Shown one piece after another: positions 4,779 to 5,460 of a stretch of 5,460 nucleotides of DNA. Both the position numbers and the translations under genes were made by a program. Within the stretch, counting starts at the first letter, position 1; each line of letters starts with the position of its first letter. The DNA is from Clostridiaceae bacterium (lineage in GTDB: Bacteria > Bacillota > Clostridia > Saccharofermentanales > DTU023). The notes beneath the pieces are model-generated. The model searched no databases. It was not told the origin of the DNA and worked only from the letters and a program-made list of their open reading frames with translations. The stretch covers positions 1 through 5,460 of the forward strand of contig JAAZGN010000053.1 in NCBI GenBank assembly GCA_012511185.1, read 5' to 3'.

Positions 4779-5460
4779 GACAAGTTCTTAGAAGGCTAAA
4801 AATTAAGCTACCAGCGCCACCCGAATGGGACGACCTATGTCTATGAAGTGTTAGAGCGCTATTGGGACAAGGATAAGCAGCAGGCCCGCAACAAGCAGGT
4901 TTGCATCGGCAAGCTCGATCCTATGACCGGCAGTTTTATTCCTTCCCGGCGTTTCAGCGAACAGGAGCTGGCAGCGGGAGATGCGGGTGTCACGGCCTTT
5001 ACCACCGTATGGGGCCCTGCCCTGCTATTAAGGCAAGTTGACCGGGAGATCGGCTTGTCCGCGGTTTTACGAAAGGCAAGTCCCGAGCTTTGGCGGGATA
5101 TCCTTGCGATGGCTTGGTACATCGTCATCACTGGACAAGCCTTGTCGAACGCGGATCTGTGGCTGCAACAGCATGAATCGCCGGCAGAGAGACTTTTGAG
5201 CAGTCAACGGATCAGTGAGCTTCTGGCTAAGATCGACGAGGAGGTGCGGCAGACCTTCTTTAGGCTTTGGGGAGGGGCATTAGCCAAAGGCGACAGGTTA
5301 TGCTATGACATCACGTCGGTGTCCTCTTACGCGGAACAAAACGAATATGCGCGTTGGGGTTATAACCGGGACAAGGAGTCCTTGCCGCAAATTAATCTGG
5401 CCATGGTCTATGGACAGCAAAGCCAGCTCCCTGTCACCTATCGGGAGCCTGCCGGCTCCA
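4776..5460 (+). pseudogene. IS1634-like DDE transposase with in-frame stop near its start, runs off right edge
   Basis: The promoter geometry puts the start at ATG 4776, giving MDKFLEG and then TAA at 4797-4799. The frame then continues open, KLSYQRHPNGTTYVYE..., to the window edge. Landmarks shared with the left transposase are NGTxYVYE, QARNKQVCIGKLDP, the SQRISELL block and FFRLWG. Beyond the point where the left copy is cut off come GDRLCYDITSVSSYAEQNEY, with the first catalytic Asp of the DDE triad encoded at 5307-5309, and GYNRDKESLPQINLAMVYG, typical of IS4-superfamily enzymes. The remaining catalytic residues lie outside. No usable start codon lies between the TAA and NGTTYVYE. The first in-frame GTG (4848) would remove that conserved segment. 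The gene is therefore either inactivated by a point mutation or an A-run slip (TAAAAA), or read by an unusual mechanism. A sequencing error cannot be excluded. Confidence 0.75.

Larger units (their letters stand above)
4666..5460 (+). mobile_element. Second IS1634-like insertion sequence, promoter end, runs off right edge
   Basis: This comprises the right-hand transposase and about 110 bases of leader. The outer end is placed near CCTGAAATT at 4666 by analogy with the left element and because the 14-base repeat begins there. The element is related to, but clearly different from, the left one: the leaders do not align beyond promoter geometry, and the proteins look about 60% identical by eye. 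Confidence 0.45.

Noticed and set aside
1..5460. CRISPR array, tRNA, rRNA or toxin-antitoxin pair
   Set aside because: No regularly spaced repeats, no cloverleaf or rRNA-like sequence, and no recognised toxin or antitoxin motif. The SEC-C/UPF0158 pair does not have the usual sizes of a toxin-antitoxin system.

Overview
The window looks like an accessory, transposon-rich stretch of a bacterial chromosome. By eye, base composition is near 50% G+C and codon use is mixed. An anaerobic Firmicute (Desulfotomaculum/Pelotomaculum-like Clostridia) fits best, because ISLre2-type transposases, SEC-C proteins with this domain layout and UPF0158 proteins are all common there. That assignment is inference: there is no rRNA, tRNA or housekeeping gene to test it.

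Layout, left to right. (1) Positions 1-491, minus strand: the first 163 codons of an IS4-superfamily (IS1634-like) DDE transposase that runs off the left edge. It has a perfect TTGACA-N17-TATAAT promoter abutting its ATG. (2) About 614-1165, plus strand: the C-terminal part of an ISLre2/UPF0236 transposase with no N-terminus, probably cut by the first element. (3) 1365-1802, plus: a small acidic protein of unknown function resembling DUF6508. (4) 1803-2613: about 800 bases with no convincing gene, holding a small terminator-like hairpin and further hairpins near its right end. (5) 2614-3984, plus: a 456-residue protein with a central zinc-binding SEC-C motif. (6) 3981-4421, plus: a UPF0158 protein, overlapping the SEC-C gene by 4 bases (ATGA) and preceded by a strong GGAGGA. 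(7) 4422-4665: non-coding, with two hairpins that read better as minus-strand terminators or REP-like palindromes. (8) About 4666-5460, plus: a second, diverged IS1634-like transposase running off the right edge. Its reading frame carries an in-frame TAA eight codons after the expected ATG.

The two related transposases point outward and bracket about 4 kb holding three genes of unknown function and an older insertion-sequence remnant. The SEC-C/UPF0158 pair is the only operon visible and is the best candidate for an uncharacterised functional unit. Nothing in the sequence reveals its biochemical activity. No CRISPR array, tRNA, rRNA or known defence gene was found.
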